A DNA stretch of 64,000 nt from Candidatus Omnitrophota bacterium (GCA_023229385.1 JALNZI010000003.1:1-64000); one strand, 5' to 3'. Shown: positions 27,501-36,466, numbered from the stretch's first letter. Notes: a model not told the origin generated them from the sequence alone. Numbers and translations are program-made.

Positions 27501-29526
27501 TAACAGTCCTTCTACCTCGTTGAGTAGTTCTATTTCTAATAGTATGTCTAGTTCACCTTCAAATTCATTAAGTAATAGTCTAAGTAATAGTGCGAGTAGT
27601 AGTGCAAGTAATAGTCCTTCACCAAGTAACTCTGTTAGTAATTCATTAAGTAGTTCACCTTCTACTTCAATAAGTAATAGTACTTCAAATAGTCCTTCAA
27701 GTAGTGCAAGCTCGTCACCAAGTCCTTCATACAGTTTAAGTAATAGTCCAAGTATAAGTACGTCTAATTCACCTAGTACTTCACCTTCTCCTTCGCATTC
27801 ACCAAGTACAAGTCCAAGTAGTTCTATTTCTAATTCTATAAGTACTAGTATCTCAACTAGTGTTTCTAATAGTGTAAGTAGTAGTATTAGTACGTCGCCT
27901 TCTACATCACCAAGTGGTGGTACTGAACATATTACTCAAATGACATATTATCCTGGTCCTGGTGATGCGGAGTTTGATGTAGATACTACTTATATAATTG
28001 ATACATATGTTTCAGGTGAATGGAATGGTACGTCTGGAAATTTAGTTAATTTTTATAGTAGTGCAAGTGGAGTTCAATCGACATTAGATTTACAAACTAT
28101 TGGTAACGTTAATGTATCTTATATGACTTTTAGAGATATAGAAATTATTAATGGTACTATAACTGCAGATTATACGTGTGATGGTAGTTCTTGGAATAAT
28201 TCAGGAATAATTTTTTCAAATAATTCTCCTTCAACATCTATAAGTAGTTCAATTTCTAATAGTTATTCTTCAAGTCCAAGTAATTCACTTTCTAATAGTA
28301 TTTCTAATTCATTATCAACTAGTAGTTCTAATAGTCCAAGTACAAGTATATCTAGTTCTCCAAGTCCTAGTAATTCACCATCACCATCATTGTCTCCTAG
28401 TAATAGTGTTAGTTCTAGTTTAAGTAATTCATTGAGTAGTTCAGAATCAAATAGTCCTTCAACATCACCAAGTCCAAGCAATAGCCCTTCTAGTTCTATT
28501 AGTTCAAGTTTAAGTAATAGTTTGAGTAGTAGTCTGTCAAATAGTCCAAGTACTTCTGTTTCTAATTCACTTAGTGAATCTGTATCAAATAGTTTATCAA
28601 ATTCACCTAGTTCTTCACCAAGTCCAAGTAGTAGTGTAAGTAATAGTCCAAGTGAAGGAAATAGTGCATCTCAATCACCTTCGACTAGTCCTAGTCCTTC
28701 AAGTAGTATTAGTAATAGTATTTCTTCAAGTATTAGTAATAGTGCTAGTAATAGTCCTAGTCCTTCTATTTCACCTAGTAATAGTGAAAGTTCTAGTGTA
28801 AGTAATAGTCCATCAATAAGTGTTTCTAGTTCTATTAGTAGTAGTCCTTCTCCAAGTAATTCAATTAGTAATAGTCTAAGTAGTAGTGCTAGTACAAGTC
28901 TATCATCTAGTGTAAGTTCAAGTTTAAGTAATAGTATATCTACTAGTTTATCATCAAGTGTTTCTAGTTCACCAAGTCCTAGTAATAGTCCATCTAGTTC
29001 AATTTCTAGTAGTCTAAGTAATAGTGCTAGTTCTAGTATTTCTAGTTCTCCATCATCTAGTCCAAGTATTAGTTCTAGTCCAAGTTCTAGTAGAAGTAGT
29101 TCAGTTTCAAATAGTCTTAGTCAAAGTCCTTCAAGTAGTATTTCACATAGTCTTAGTAGTTCAGTTAGTCATAGTCCTTCATCAAGTCCAAGCTTAGGAG
29201 ATCTAGATTATATATTAATTTTTCCAGAAACTGCATTAATTCCAGTTAGAGCACAACTTTTATTTATTGCAAAAGGCTATACTGAATATGATGTAGAAAT
29301 ACATGGACTTACTTTTGTTTGGTCAACAACACTTGGACAAGTTATTAATAGTTCAACTGGATTATTTACTGCTGGAAGTTTTGCTGGTGGACCTTATGAA
29401 GTAACTGCTACAATTGGATCAATAAGTACTACTGCATATGTTACAGTATTTGAATTAAATAACACTCATAGGCGAAGAAGATTACTTCCAATTTTTCTTC
29501 AGTTTTGTGAACGTAAACGTAGATAA
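24544..29526 (+). CDS. 1660-aa mosaic protein: beta-helix, serine-rich repeats, Ig-like C-terminus
   Basis: Domains in order are as follows. Residues 1 to about 330 are a phage/metagenome-type beta-helix ('IGTGQTYTTISAWETARD' opening, no signal peptide). Residues about 333-485 are Ser-rich repeat block 1. Residues about 486-697 are a globular beta module. Residues about 698-1123 are repeat block 2. Residues about 1124-1227 are a second globular module. Residues about 1228-1550 are repeat block 3. The remainder is a bacterial-Ig-like domain ('TFVWSTTLGQVINSSTGLF', 'TATIGSISTTAYVTV') ending in an Arg-rich tail. The repeat unit is Ser-Xaa-Ser-Xaa with Pro, Asn and Thr. G+C is high up to about 25100 and phage-like afterwards. 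AAGGAATAATATA gives the start. A long, flexible, possibly glycosylated fibre or adhesin is the best guess. Confidence 0.6.
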   Translation: MPTYDIGTGQTYTTISAWETARDISRTEDEVGECLAELFNENVNFTGGTPNGYWMKLRGKAGARHDGRAYEVSSVACARIYRSANATTVNVDVGGIEIAWLDIKGPGNYTQDTISRAGDLTADGDFRLHHCIIHNNFANNNGSQVAITMSDDSETTNYRIYRNLVYGFGGAGILPYQIGGTTKYVYAYHNTCALCGQVLGETDAGGIQNSMTESTAYFENNVSVGQLNVDYYGTNYGSWDNNASEDTTGDSTGGPAHNVDLRSLNPSGLFQNYTSTYASIDLRTKVDSDLIGMGDTTYSTTDFPEIDIPITGGDAITGTWDIGADQYAEAVNTASNSPSTSPSSSASNSPSTSPSPSNSPSNSLSTSASNSPSSSVSNSLSNSPSTSISISPSTSESSSPSPSNSPSTSPSPGISASNSPSTSLSNSLSDSPSSSLSSSISSSPSPSNSASESPSTSLSESPSTSLSSSISNSLSSSPSTSPSSSPPEFSLISYSDDYDNNAILYTQELFTVQENDLLVGVCMWEESSRTPILQENTLAYNFTMLDVITNANSTNVRFGYHVVTSAEAGTGIRYRADYGSITSLATISVYLFRPTSGIPEIEVFGSGIGTGTSPQTNSISTAGPSVIVAALDCYGGGVSNQQINLTTPDTIYTLSSDESTFYTTETSLLSNIYASATCSNDAWAMGIIAFKVSSGGSSASSSPSTSESSSPSPSTSVSNSVSSSLSNSASESPSSSLSNSLSDSPSSSESSSISNSPSPSLSPSNSASDSPSNSESSSPSSSISSSISSSVSNSPSTSPSPSNSPSSSISSSISNSASTSPSYSLSNSPSTSISNSSSNSPSPSNSLSSSVSSSLSTSPSTSLSNSISNSLSSSISSSPSNSPSPSNSPSISESNSPSTSISNSASSSPSSSPSPSNSLSNSPSLSPSISLSNSPSTSPSPSSSVSNSPSPGNSASNSPSSSESNSPSNSLSTSISNSASNSPSPSNSPSTSLSSSISNSMSSSPSNSLSNSLSNSASSSASNSPSPSNSVSNSLSSSPSTSISNSTSNSPSSSASSSPSPSYSLSNSPSISTSNSPSTSPSPSHSPSTSPSSSISNSISTSISTSVSNSVSSSISTSPSTSPSGGTEHITQMTYYPGPGDAEFDVDTTYIIDTYVSGEWNGTSGNLVNFYSSASGVQSTLDLQTIGNVNVSYMTFRDIEIINGTITADYTCDGSSWNNSGIIFSNNSPSTSISSSISNSYSSSPSNSLSNSISNSLSTSSSNSPSTSISSSPSPSNSPSPSLSPSNSVSSSLSNSLSSSESNSPSTSPSPSNSPSSSISSSLSNSLSSSLSNSPSTSVSNSLSESVSNSLSNSPSSSPSPSSSVSNSPSEGNSASQSPSTSPSPSSSISNSISSSISNSASNSPSPSISPSNSESSSVSNSPSISVSSSISSSPSPSNSISNSLSSSASTSLSSSVSSSLSNSISTSLSSSVSSSPSPSNSPSSSISSSLSNSASSSISSSPSSSPSISSSPSSSRSSSVSNSLSQSPSSSISHSLSSSVSHSPSSSPSLGDLDYILIFPETALIPVRAQLLFIAKGYTEYDVEIHGLTFVWSTTLGQVINSSTGLFTAGSFAGGPYEVTATIGSISTTAYVTVFELNNTHRRRRLLPIFLQFCERKRR
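25540..25999 (+). repeat. Serine-rich repeat block 1
   Basis: This is a low-complexity coding repeat of Ser alternating with Pro, Asn, Thr, Ala or Glu. Serine codons vary freely (AGT, AGC, TCA, TCT, TCC), so the repeat is conserved at protein rather than DNA level. Confidence 0.9.
26636..27914 (+). repeat. Serine-rich repeat block 2 (longest)
   Basis: This block of about 425 residues has the same Ser-Xaa pattern, dominated by Ser-Pro-Ser, Ser-Asn-Ser and Ser-Thr-Ser. The block ends at a Gly-Gly-Thr-Glu turn leading into a globular module. Confidence 0.9.
28226..29193 (+). repeat. Serine-rich repeat block 3
   Basis: This block of about 320 residues continues the same pattern and ends with 'SPSLGDLDYILIFP' at the start of the C-terminal Ig-like domain. 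Lys and Arg are nearly absent, apart from one Arg near the end. Confidence 0.9.
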
Positions 29527-29543
29527 TTTTTTAGGAGATAATA

Positions 29544-30977
29544 ATGGCTGTTTTACAAATAACTAATGGCGCTTGTACTGGTAGAGGTTTTGCTGATACG
29601 TCAGTTAGTGGATATATGTCAAAATTTTATGATTGGATTACTAAAATACCAGCAAGTGGCGGTCCTGGATGGAATATACTTTTAGATAAGTCTATATATC
29701 CTACAACTAAAACTATGACTTCTATGATAAGTGGAGTTATAATATCAAGTGGACATGGATTTTATTCAAATGAAATAATTCGATATTATACTTCTGGTAC
29801 AATTATAAATGGTCTTACTAATAATACTGATTATTATGTTACGAAAGTAAATGATAATAGTTTTAAATTAAGTACAAATCATTTTAATGTTGGTATTGGA
29901 ACATATATTAATATAACAAATTCTGGTGTTGGATCTCAAACTTTCACTTTAAGTGGTCCATATATTATAATTTCTGATGAACCATCTCCTCAAATTAATC
30001 AAGTTTGTAAATTTATGAAAGTTGGATATGGAATTCCACAAGGAAGTTATATTCAAGTTCAATATTTTATAGGATGGAATAATACAAGTAAAATACTTGG
30101 AAGTATTTATGGTGGTTATATTATAGAAACTGTAGATGATGGTAATTTTGCATATGATTTTCGTGGTGGTGATGAATGTATGATTTTACAATCACGTATT
30201 GGTACTACTTGGGATTCTACTGGAATGGATACTTGGACTGGAGATAGTACTTTTCTAGAAGGTCTTGATCATTCAGGAACTTTAAGGAGTGTTGGTGTGC
30301 CTGGTACTAATTCAGTAGCATACTTAAGATCTGGAGAATCTAGTAATATAACTAGTGGTGAATATTATTATTTATATGATTATTCTCAACTTCCTTATGT
30401 TCGTTTAGAATATTCTAAATGTACTTATGTTGATGCTGGAGCTGATAGTGTTACTTTTTCTGGATTAGTTCATACATTTCCATCAGGATCTGTTATTGGA
30501 TCATATCCTCATAGATATATGTGTTTTGGTAATAATATTTATGATAATAATTCATTTTGTTATTCGACATATATACCATATACAATACCTTATACATCTC
30601 ATCCTAATTGGTATTATTGTAGTAATTTAGGATATGGATCTATTAGTTCAAGTTGTAGATCATCTTATGAAGATGGTATTTTAAATTCTTCATCTCCTGA
30701 TGAAAAAGGTAGACATCTTATGGAAAAATGGAATATATTAGAATGGGCATCAAATCAAAGTAATTATTACACTCCTAATTATAATGGTATGAATAGATTT
30801 TATGGATCTGCTAATAATTTATATTTAACTAAAATTAATTCAATGGCACGTAGTCAAGATGGATTAATTTATGGTGGAAAACAGTATCTATATTTTATGT
30901 TATCTAGTGAAATTGGTGGATATGGTGGAAGTGCTAGTTATGCTATTTTATATCCAGATAGTGTATCAAGTGAATAA
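29544..30977 (+). CDS. Virion structural protein (tail/fibre-like)
   Basis: This 477-aa protein starts after a clear AGGAG. Residues about 70-150 contain a strand pattern ('SGTIINGLTNNTDYYVTKV', 'NSFKLST') that recurs in phage tail proteins as a fibronectin/carbohydrate-binding-like module. The remainder is beta-rich with Cys and aromatic residues. Composition returns to the AT-rich, Ser-Gly-rich style of the 5.5-14.7 kb genes, indicating that the 20-29.5 kb block interrupts a once continuous virion gene array. Confidence 0.45.
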   Translation: MAVLQITNGACTGRGFADTSVSGYMSKFYDWITKIPASGGPGWNILLDKSIYPTTKTMTSMISGVIISSGHGFYSNEIIRYYTSGTIINGLTNNTDYYVTKVNDNSFKLSTNHFNVGIGTYINITNSGVGSQTFTLSGPYIIISDEPSPQINQVCKFMKVGYGIPQGSYIQVQYFIGWNNTSKILGSIYGGYIIETVDDGNFAYDFRGGDECMILQSRIGTTWDSTGMDTWTGDSTFLEGLDHSGTLRSVGVPGTNSVAYLRSGESSNITSGEYYYLYDYSQLPYVRLEYSKCTYVDAGADSVTFSGLVHTFPSGSVIGSYPHRYMCFGNNIYDNNSFCYSTYIPYTIPYTSHPNWYYCSNLGYGSISSSCRSSYEDGILNSSSPDEKGRHLMEKWNILEWASNQSNYYTPNYNGMNRFYGSANNLYLTKINSMARSQDGLIYGGKQYLYFMLSSEIGGYGGSASYAILYPDSVSSE

Positions 30978-31886
30978 ATGTCTATTTATAGTGGAATATT
31001 AGCATCTGGAAATATTGTATTTGGTGATTCTTATACAGTAGTTAATTTAAATATTCCAAAATCGTTCATTGAAAGTCAGATTGTTTCTGGTTCAATATGT
31101 ACTGGTGAATCATATACAGTAATTAATTTAAATATTCCAAAATCTTTTGTTGATGCACAAGTTATTAATCGCCATATATATTCTGGAGAATTTTATACAA
31201 AAGTTAATAATAATCGAGTATATAATAATGGATCTTTAATTGTAACAGTTCCTAGATCTGGATTAGCCAATGATACTGGAATGTTACTTATTCTTGGATA
31301 TTATACTGATTTTTATGCTAATCCTAGACTATCTTATCCATATAATAATATATACTTTTATGATAATACATATGGACCAGATATTTCATCTTATTATTGG
31401 AATTTTGGAGATGGTAATTATAGTACTGAACGCGATCCAATTCATTTTTATACACATACTGGATTATATGATGTTTCATTAGAAACAACTTCTATAAATG
31501 GAGAAACTGCTTATTTAAATAAAACTAATTATATTAACATTCAAAGCAATAATGTTTCAGTTAATCATTCAGATTATAAAATAGTAATTTTAAATAAACG
31601 AATAAGTCCATATAAATCCAATGATCTTTTACAAATTTCAGTTCAATTGTATGAAAATAATAAAAAGAAACTATTCTATATTAAAGATGTTGTTCTTACA
31701 TTAAATTTAAACTATCCTAATGGATGGCAGGCATACTCATCTGGAATAACTAATAAAACTGGGTCTTGTGTCTTATATCAATCTTCTAGTGGTATATTAT
31801 CCAGTAATTGTTTAGGATATGTTTCTGCAACAATAAATAACCAAAGTTATATTTCAAATATAATTAGATTTAACTTCATTAATTAA
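30978..31886 (+). CDS. PKD-domain virion protein with tandem N-terminal repeat
   Basis: This 302-aa protein has three parts. The N-terminus holds two tandem 27-residue units ('GDSYTVVNLNIPKSF' and 'GESYTVINLNIPKSF'). Residues about 110-195 are a PKD domain with the hallmark 'YYWNFGDGNYSTERDPIHFY' and 'GLYDVSLETT'. The last about 95 residues are the Ig-like module shared with the 130-aa protein at 12916. PKD domains are extracellular glycan- or protein-binding modules, so an adsorption or decoration role is likely. The ATG follows the upstream stop directly. Confidence 0.6.
   Translation: MSIYSGILASGNIVFGDSYTVVNLNIPKSFIESQIVSGSICTGESYTVINLNIPKSFVDAQVINRHIYSGEFYTKVNNNRVYNNGSLIVTVPRSGLANDTGMLLILGYYTDFYANPRLSYPYNNIYFYDNTYGPDISSYYWNFGDGNYSTERDPIHFYTHTGLYDVSLETTSINGETAYLNKTNYINIQSNNVSVNHSDYKIVILNKRISPYKSNDLLQISVQLYENNKKKLFYIKDVVLTLNLNYPNGWQAYSSGITNKTGSCVLYQSSSGILSSNCLGYVSATINNQSYISNIIRFNFIN
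31032..31193 (+). repeat. Tandem repeat, 81-nt period
   Basis: This repeat has two units offset by 81 nt (27 codons). The central TATACAGTA...TTAATTTAAATATTCCAAAAT stretch is almost identical between units, which points to a recent duplication. A third, degraded unit may follow ('YSGEFYTKVNNN'). Confidence 0.7.
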
Positions 31887-31893
31887 GGTAATT

Positions 31894-32307
31894 ATGAATC
31901 CTATTTTATCTACAAGTGGACAATGTTGGATACTTGATGCTATTAAAACAAAAATTGATACTATAAGTGGAGTATATGTTGGTTTAATGACAAATTATCT
32001 TCCTTCTGAAAGATCATATCAAACTCCATTTTATATTAATGAACTTAGTTATATTACTAATAGTGGATATTCTAGACAAGTTAGTAATACTTGGAGTGTA
32101 ATAAGTGGATCAAATCCATATTTACTTGGAAGTACAGTTACTTTTACTATATCGTCTGGAAGTTGGTCTAATGTTTATGGATATTTTGTATCTAGTACTA
32201 ATTTAAATTATAGTGTATTATGGTCTGAATTATTTCCATATGATAAAGGTTCTGTAGTTGCTAGTGGAAATAATATATTAATTACTCCAAAATTTTATCA
32301 ATATTAA
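31894..32307 (+). CDS. Small virion protein, all-beta
   Basis: This 137-aa protein is beta-rich with Trp and Ser-Gly turns ('SGQCWILDAIKTKIDTISG', 'TFTISSGSWSNVYGYFVSS'). It resembles the short fibre-associated proteins that precede long wedge proteins in large phages, but I cannot assign a family. AGGTAA precedes the ATG. Confidence 0.45.
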   Translation: MNPILSTSGQCWILDAIKTKIDTISGVYVGLMTNYLPSERSYQTPFYINELSYITNSGYSRQVSNTWSVISGSNPYLLGSTVTFTISSGSWSNVYGYFVSSTNLNYSVLWSELFPYDKGSVVASGNNILITPKFYQY

Positions 32308-32315
32308 GGTAAACG

Positions 32316-34208
32316 ATGTCTATAGAAATTATAGGTGAAATGTCTGGACTTGGTGTTCCAGATTATTATTTAAACTTATCTCGTAGACAAGCATTTAATC
32401 CACAACTTATATGTGATGATCAACCATATCTTCCTGGTGATTGTCCAATTGTTACAATTGAATATGATGGTTTTAGTCCAAATAAAATTATTAATATAAA
32501 ATCTTTAGAAAATTCTGTTTATCAAAATACTTTAGATTATCATAAAATTGAGACTATAACATATGATGGATATACTTATCCATTAAAATATTATGAATAC
32601 GTTAATTATAATGATAAATTATCTTATCTTATAACTGATTATAATTCTGATCCATCCAATAGTAATCCATTATTTTATCAATATGAACTGTTATTTGATG
32701 CTTATGTTGATATATCTGGAGTTTCAATTAAAAATATATATAAAAATAATGAAATTAAATTAGATCAAAAAGAATATAAAATTCAATATAGTGTTAATAC
32801 GTTAGCTTTAGGAAATTTAAGATATAGTAATACATCTTGGCTTACTAATACAATAAATCAAAATAATTATCGTATACGTATTCTATTACCATTTTATATT
32901 TCATCTAAAGATAATTTTTATATAGTTGAATATGAAAAATATATTAATAATATTAAATCATATCAAAAAGAACTTATAGAAATTGAACCTATATATACAA
33001 CAAATGACTATGAAATTACAAATAGTGGCGTTATTTTAAGTGTTTCTAGTAAAATTCAACAATCTAATCAATTATCTATAGTTAAAAATCCTTTTAAAAG
33101 AATAACACCATTAGATATTGTAACTCTTAAAGATAAGAATTCATATCTTACTGATAAAGATACTCAATGGAAATTACGTATAAATACTGGAGCTTTTGCT
33201 ATTCCATCAGGTTTGTATACATCTTCTAGTGGTTATTTATATAATCTTGAAAATTTTTATACAAGTGGAAATATTCCAGTTACAAATATTAAACCTATAA
33301 AAATTAATAAAAATATTGTTCAAATAAAAGAAACTCCAATATATTTGAATTCTGACGATTATATTTATCCATATTACGATGTTAAACGTTATGATAATAA
33401 TTTATATGATTTATATGATGTATCTGGAAAGTTTGATATATCTATAAATGGTAAATCTAGAAGTGATATTAAAATAAAATCTATAGATAGATATAAAGGT
33501 TTTATTGAATTTAATAAAGAAATTAATAATTTAGATGAAGTTGAGTTATCTTTTTATCTTACTAATAGTGATACATTAATACTTGAAAATTTAGAGCTTA
33601 ATCCTAAAGTTTCACAATCTGGAGTTCTTTATCATATTAATAATTATCCAAATGGTTTTGGAATAGCTCTTAAAGCATGGAGTGGTATAATACAATATCC
33701 ATATATATACGATCTAAATACTATTGAATCTGATAGAATAGTTAGTGGAATTATAGACGTTGGTTCTAGTACTTATATAAGTGGGATGTGGGATGATACT
33801 TATTTAAGTTTATGTAAAATAGATTTAAATAATTTATCTTCAGATATTGTTAAAAGAACTGATACCAGGCGAGTTGGTGGAGGTTTAATAGATAATAAAA
33901 CTCTTGATGTTTGGTTTAATAATAACTTTAGTGGTGTATATATAAATGAAAAAAGCTGGTATTCAAATGTTGCTAAATATAATGGTGAACCAATTTCTAA
34001 TAGTAGTATTATTATTATTAATATACCTCAAGAACATCTTGATACTTTAAAACTTAAATGGTTTAATTATTATAAAGAATTTATGACTTATGATGAAGCA
34101 GAAATAACATCTGAACGAGAATTTAATTACTATCTAGATAGTGTAATAAGAAAAAATATATCTGCTGGATCTGATTATATAATTATACCTAATATTTTGG
34201 ATGAATAA
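32316..34208 (+). CDS. Large putative virion protein
   Basis: This 630-aa protein is predicted all-beta with Tyr/Asp/Ser-rich strands, some Ser-Gly turns and a final helical region ('HLDTLKLKWFNYYKEFMTY'). No known family is recognised. AAGGTAAACG precedes the ATG and its stop overlaps the next start by one base, as in the rest of the structural operon. A peripheral baseplate or tail role is inferred from position. Confidence 0.4.
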   Translation: MSIEIIGEMSGLGVPDYYLNLSRRQAFNPQLICDDQPYLPGDCPIVTIEYDGFSPNKIINIKSLENSVYQNTLDYHKIETITYDGYTYPLKYYEYVNYNDKLSYLITDYNSDPSNSNPLFYQYELLFDAYVDISGVSIKNIYKNNEIKLDQKEYKIQYSVNTLALGNLRYSNTSWLTNTINQNNYRIRILLPFYISSKDNFYIVEYEKYINNIKSYQKELIEIEPIYTTNDYEITNSGVILSVSSKIQQSNQLSIVKNPFKRITPLDIVTLKDKNSYLTDKDTQWKLRINTGAFAIPSGLYTSSSGYLYNLENFYTSGNIPVTNIKPIKINKNIVQIKETPIYLNSDDYIYPYYDVKRYDNNLYDLYDVSGKFDISINGKSRSDIKIKSIDRYKGFIEFNKEINNLDEVELSFYLTNSDTLILENLELNPKVSQSGVLYHINNYPNGFGIALKAWSGIIQYPYIYDLNTIESDRIVSGIIDVGSSTYISGMWDDTYLSLCKIDLNNLSSDIVKRTDTRRVGGGLIDNKTLDVWFNNNFSGVYINEKSWYSNVAKYNGEPISNSSIIIINIPQEHLDTLKLKWFNYYKEFMTYDEAEITSEREFNYYLDSVIRKNISAGSDYIIIPNILDE

Positions 34209-36466
34209 TGATTAATTCAACATTTTCTTATAATAGTCAAATAAAAGATATTCAGAATTCACTTATTAGTGAAAATATTCGTTCTGTGTCTAATTTTGAA
34301 TTATTAAATTCAGAAGAAGCTATTAAAAATGTTATTAGTTCTTATATAGATAAATTTAATTCTCTTGGTGGAATGCTTACAGATATAAGTAAATTTATTG
34401 TTAAATCTAAAGATATTATAAATTCTAAACAATTTGATGATTTATTTCAAAGTGTATATATTGATATATATGCTTTGTATAATGATTTAAATATTGTTTC
34501 AAATGTTCTTAATCTTAATCTTAATAGAAATAAAAATTATTTTTTAATAATTAAAAAAAGAATAAGAGATTTATGGAATAAATTAAATCTTACACGATCT
34601 TTTATTTATGATTCTAATCCATCTGATGAATCATATTACGAATCATTTTATAATGATATTAATTCTTTAATTTTAAAAGATGTACTTATAGATAAAAAAT
34701 CTGGTTATCTATATATTAATCCAATATATACAGAAACTCATAACAAATCTTTTCAAATTAAATCTATAAATTCAGTAACATATCCAGAACCTAATGATAA
34801 TGGTGGTGTATATAAAAATACAAATATTTTAAATACATTTGAAGATAATTATAAAAATGGTCCAAGAGATATGTTACAAAATGGTTTATGGAAAGAAGAA
34901 ATTTATACCAATGTTATTCCAGAGTTATCTTTAAATATAGGTTCGGATTCTAGAATTATTCAGCGAAATTATAAAGGAATAGTGTCTATTATAGATATAG
35001 AATATAGTTATTCTATAGAATTTAATAGAATAGATTTTGATATTTTTGGTGATAAATCTTTAACAATAGATGCTATTTTATATAAACAAAATATTGATGA
35101 TGAATGGAATATTTTAAATTATGAAAATATTGATAATTTAGATTCTAATAATTTAACAAATTTATGTCAATATTCAGTTAGAGGATCAGATTTTGATGTT
35201 TTATCTTTTTATAATATTGAGAAAATTAATGTTAAATTTTTAAGAATTGTTGTTAATCAAGAGCATTATATTCAGTTAAATTCAGATTATATTAAAAATA
35301 TATCAATTGAAGATAAAATGTTTAATGATCTTTCTGAACGAAGATATGATATTGTTAAATTTAATAAAAATATAAATTCTTTTCTTTCATCTCCAATAAT
35401 TGATGAAAATAAATCATTATATAATAAAATAATAAATATAATTGAATCAACGTCTAGTATTGAAAAAATATTATATAATATTGAAAATTTACTACTTCCA
35501 AAAACAGATATTGTTGAAATTAATTTTTCTAATGTGTTAAAATATGAAATTGGTTTATGGTCAATTGAACCTAAACTTGAGTTATATTCTTATTTAAATG
35601 GTGTTTTTTCTTCTAATAAATATAAATTAAATGATAAAGTTTTAAATTCTATTTCTTTAAATACTAAACAATCTTTACCTGGATCAACTACGTGTAATTG
35701 GTATATAGAAGCTAATAATAAAGAAATACCTATTGTTGAAAATACAAGTAAATATAGAAAAGAACCTATTAAAGAATTTGATGTATCTAGTTATTCTAAT
35801 TTTAGTGGATGGGTTGATCGTGGAGGAATATTTACACTTCTAGATTTTCCGATTGATTCGGTAAAATATCAAGAAATTGTAATATATAATAATGGTGTTT
35901 TACAAGAAAATATAATTAATAATATTGCTTTTTTGAATTCAAGAATGATATATATTAATGGTATTAAGGATGTTAAAAATAATAATTATGTTATAAGATA
36001 TCCTTTATCATTTTATAAAACAATTAATGTATATGTTCTTTCATCTAAGACTAATAATTCTTATAAATATATATCTTTAGGAATTATTTCAACTAAAAAA
36101 GAAATATTAGAAGCTTTTATTAATGATATAAGATATAGTGTTTTAAATTCAGATGGTTCTAGACAATATTTAAAAGACGATTTTATAGTAACTAATGCTG
36201 TTACAACTTCTGATGAAAGTAAATATTGGTTTGGTCCTTCATATGAAAATTGTTTATTTATAGATCGTTCTATTTATAATCTTATTGATACTTCTTTAAA
36301 TTATGATAAATATTCAAATGCTATATTAATTGATGATTCAAAATTATCAAGTAATTTATCTAATTTAAATGATTATTTTAATTTAAGTTCTTATGGTTTT
36401 TCAGATTTTAGTATTATTGGAAGTGTTTCCAATATTGCTCCTATTTCTAATATTAAGGTTTTATAA
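34208..36466 (+). CDS. Large putative virion protein: helical N-terminus, discoidin-like middle
   Basis: In this 752-aa protein, residues 1 to about 150 are strongly helical ('AIKNVISSYIDKFNSLGGML', 'KKRIRDLWNKLNLTRSFIY'). Residues about 170-350 resemble a discoidin (F5/8C) jelly roll: an Asn-rich opening, then closing strands 'KINVKFLRIVVNQ'. The C-terminal half is beta-rich. The same architecture recurs in the proteins at 43233 and 46881. It is probably a peripheral baseplate or tail-surface protein; the glycan-binding idea rests only on the fold guess. Confidence 0.45.
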   Translation: MINSTFSYNSQIKDIQNSLISENIRSVSNFELLNSEEAIKNVISSYIDKFNSLGGMLTDISKFIVKSKDIINSKQFDDLFQSVYIDIYALYNDLNIVSNVLNLNLNRNKNYFLIIKKRIRDLWNKLNLTRSFIYDSNPSDESYYESFYNDINSLILKDVLIDKKSGYLYINPIYTETHNKSFQIKSINSVTYPEPNDNGGVYKNTNILNTFEDNYKNGPRDMLQNGLWKEEIYTNVIPELSLNIGSDSRIIQRNYKGIVSIIDIEYSYSIEFNRIDFDIFGDKSLTIDAILYKQNIDDEWNILNYENIDNLDSNNLTNLCQYSVRGSDFDVLSFYNIEKINVKFLRIVVNQEHYIQLNSDYIKNISIEDKMFNDLSERRYDIVKFNKNINSFLSSPIIDENKSLYNKIINIIESTSSIEKILYNIENLLLPKTDIVEINFSNVLKYEIGLWSIEPKLELYSYLNGVFSSNKYKLNDKVLNSISLNTKQSLPGSTTCNWYIEANNKEIPIVENTSKYRKEPIKEFDVSSYSNFSGWVDRGGIFTLLDFPIDSVKYQEIVIYNNGVLQENIINNIAFLNSRMIYINGIKDVKNNNYVIRYPLSFYKTINVYVLSSKTNNSYKYISLGIISTKKEILEAFINDIRYSVLNSDGSRQYLKDDFIVTNAVTTSDESKYWFGPSYENCLFIDRSIYNLIDTSLNYDKYSNAILIDDSKLSSNLSNLNDYFNLSSYGFSDFSIIGSVSNIAPISNIKVL

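Noticed and set aside
25518..28481. Minus-strand frames of Leu/Glu/Gly repeats opposite the serine-rich gene
   Set aside because: They are the mirror of Ser-rich codons (AGT/TCA become ACT/TGA-free Leu/Glu/Asp codons) and have no ribosome-binding sites; the plus-strand gene explains them fully.
25540..29193. Serine-rich DNA as a CRISPR array or satellite
   Set aside because: No constant repeat with spacers exists; only the encoded amino-acid pattern is regular.
5553..31886. Diversity-generating retroelement acting on the fibre genes
   Set aside because: No reverse transcriptase, template repeat or adenine-biased variable repeat pair is found in the window.
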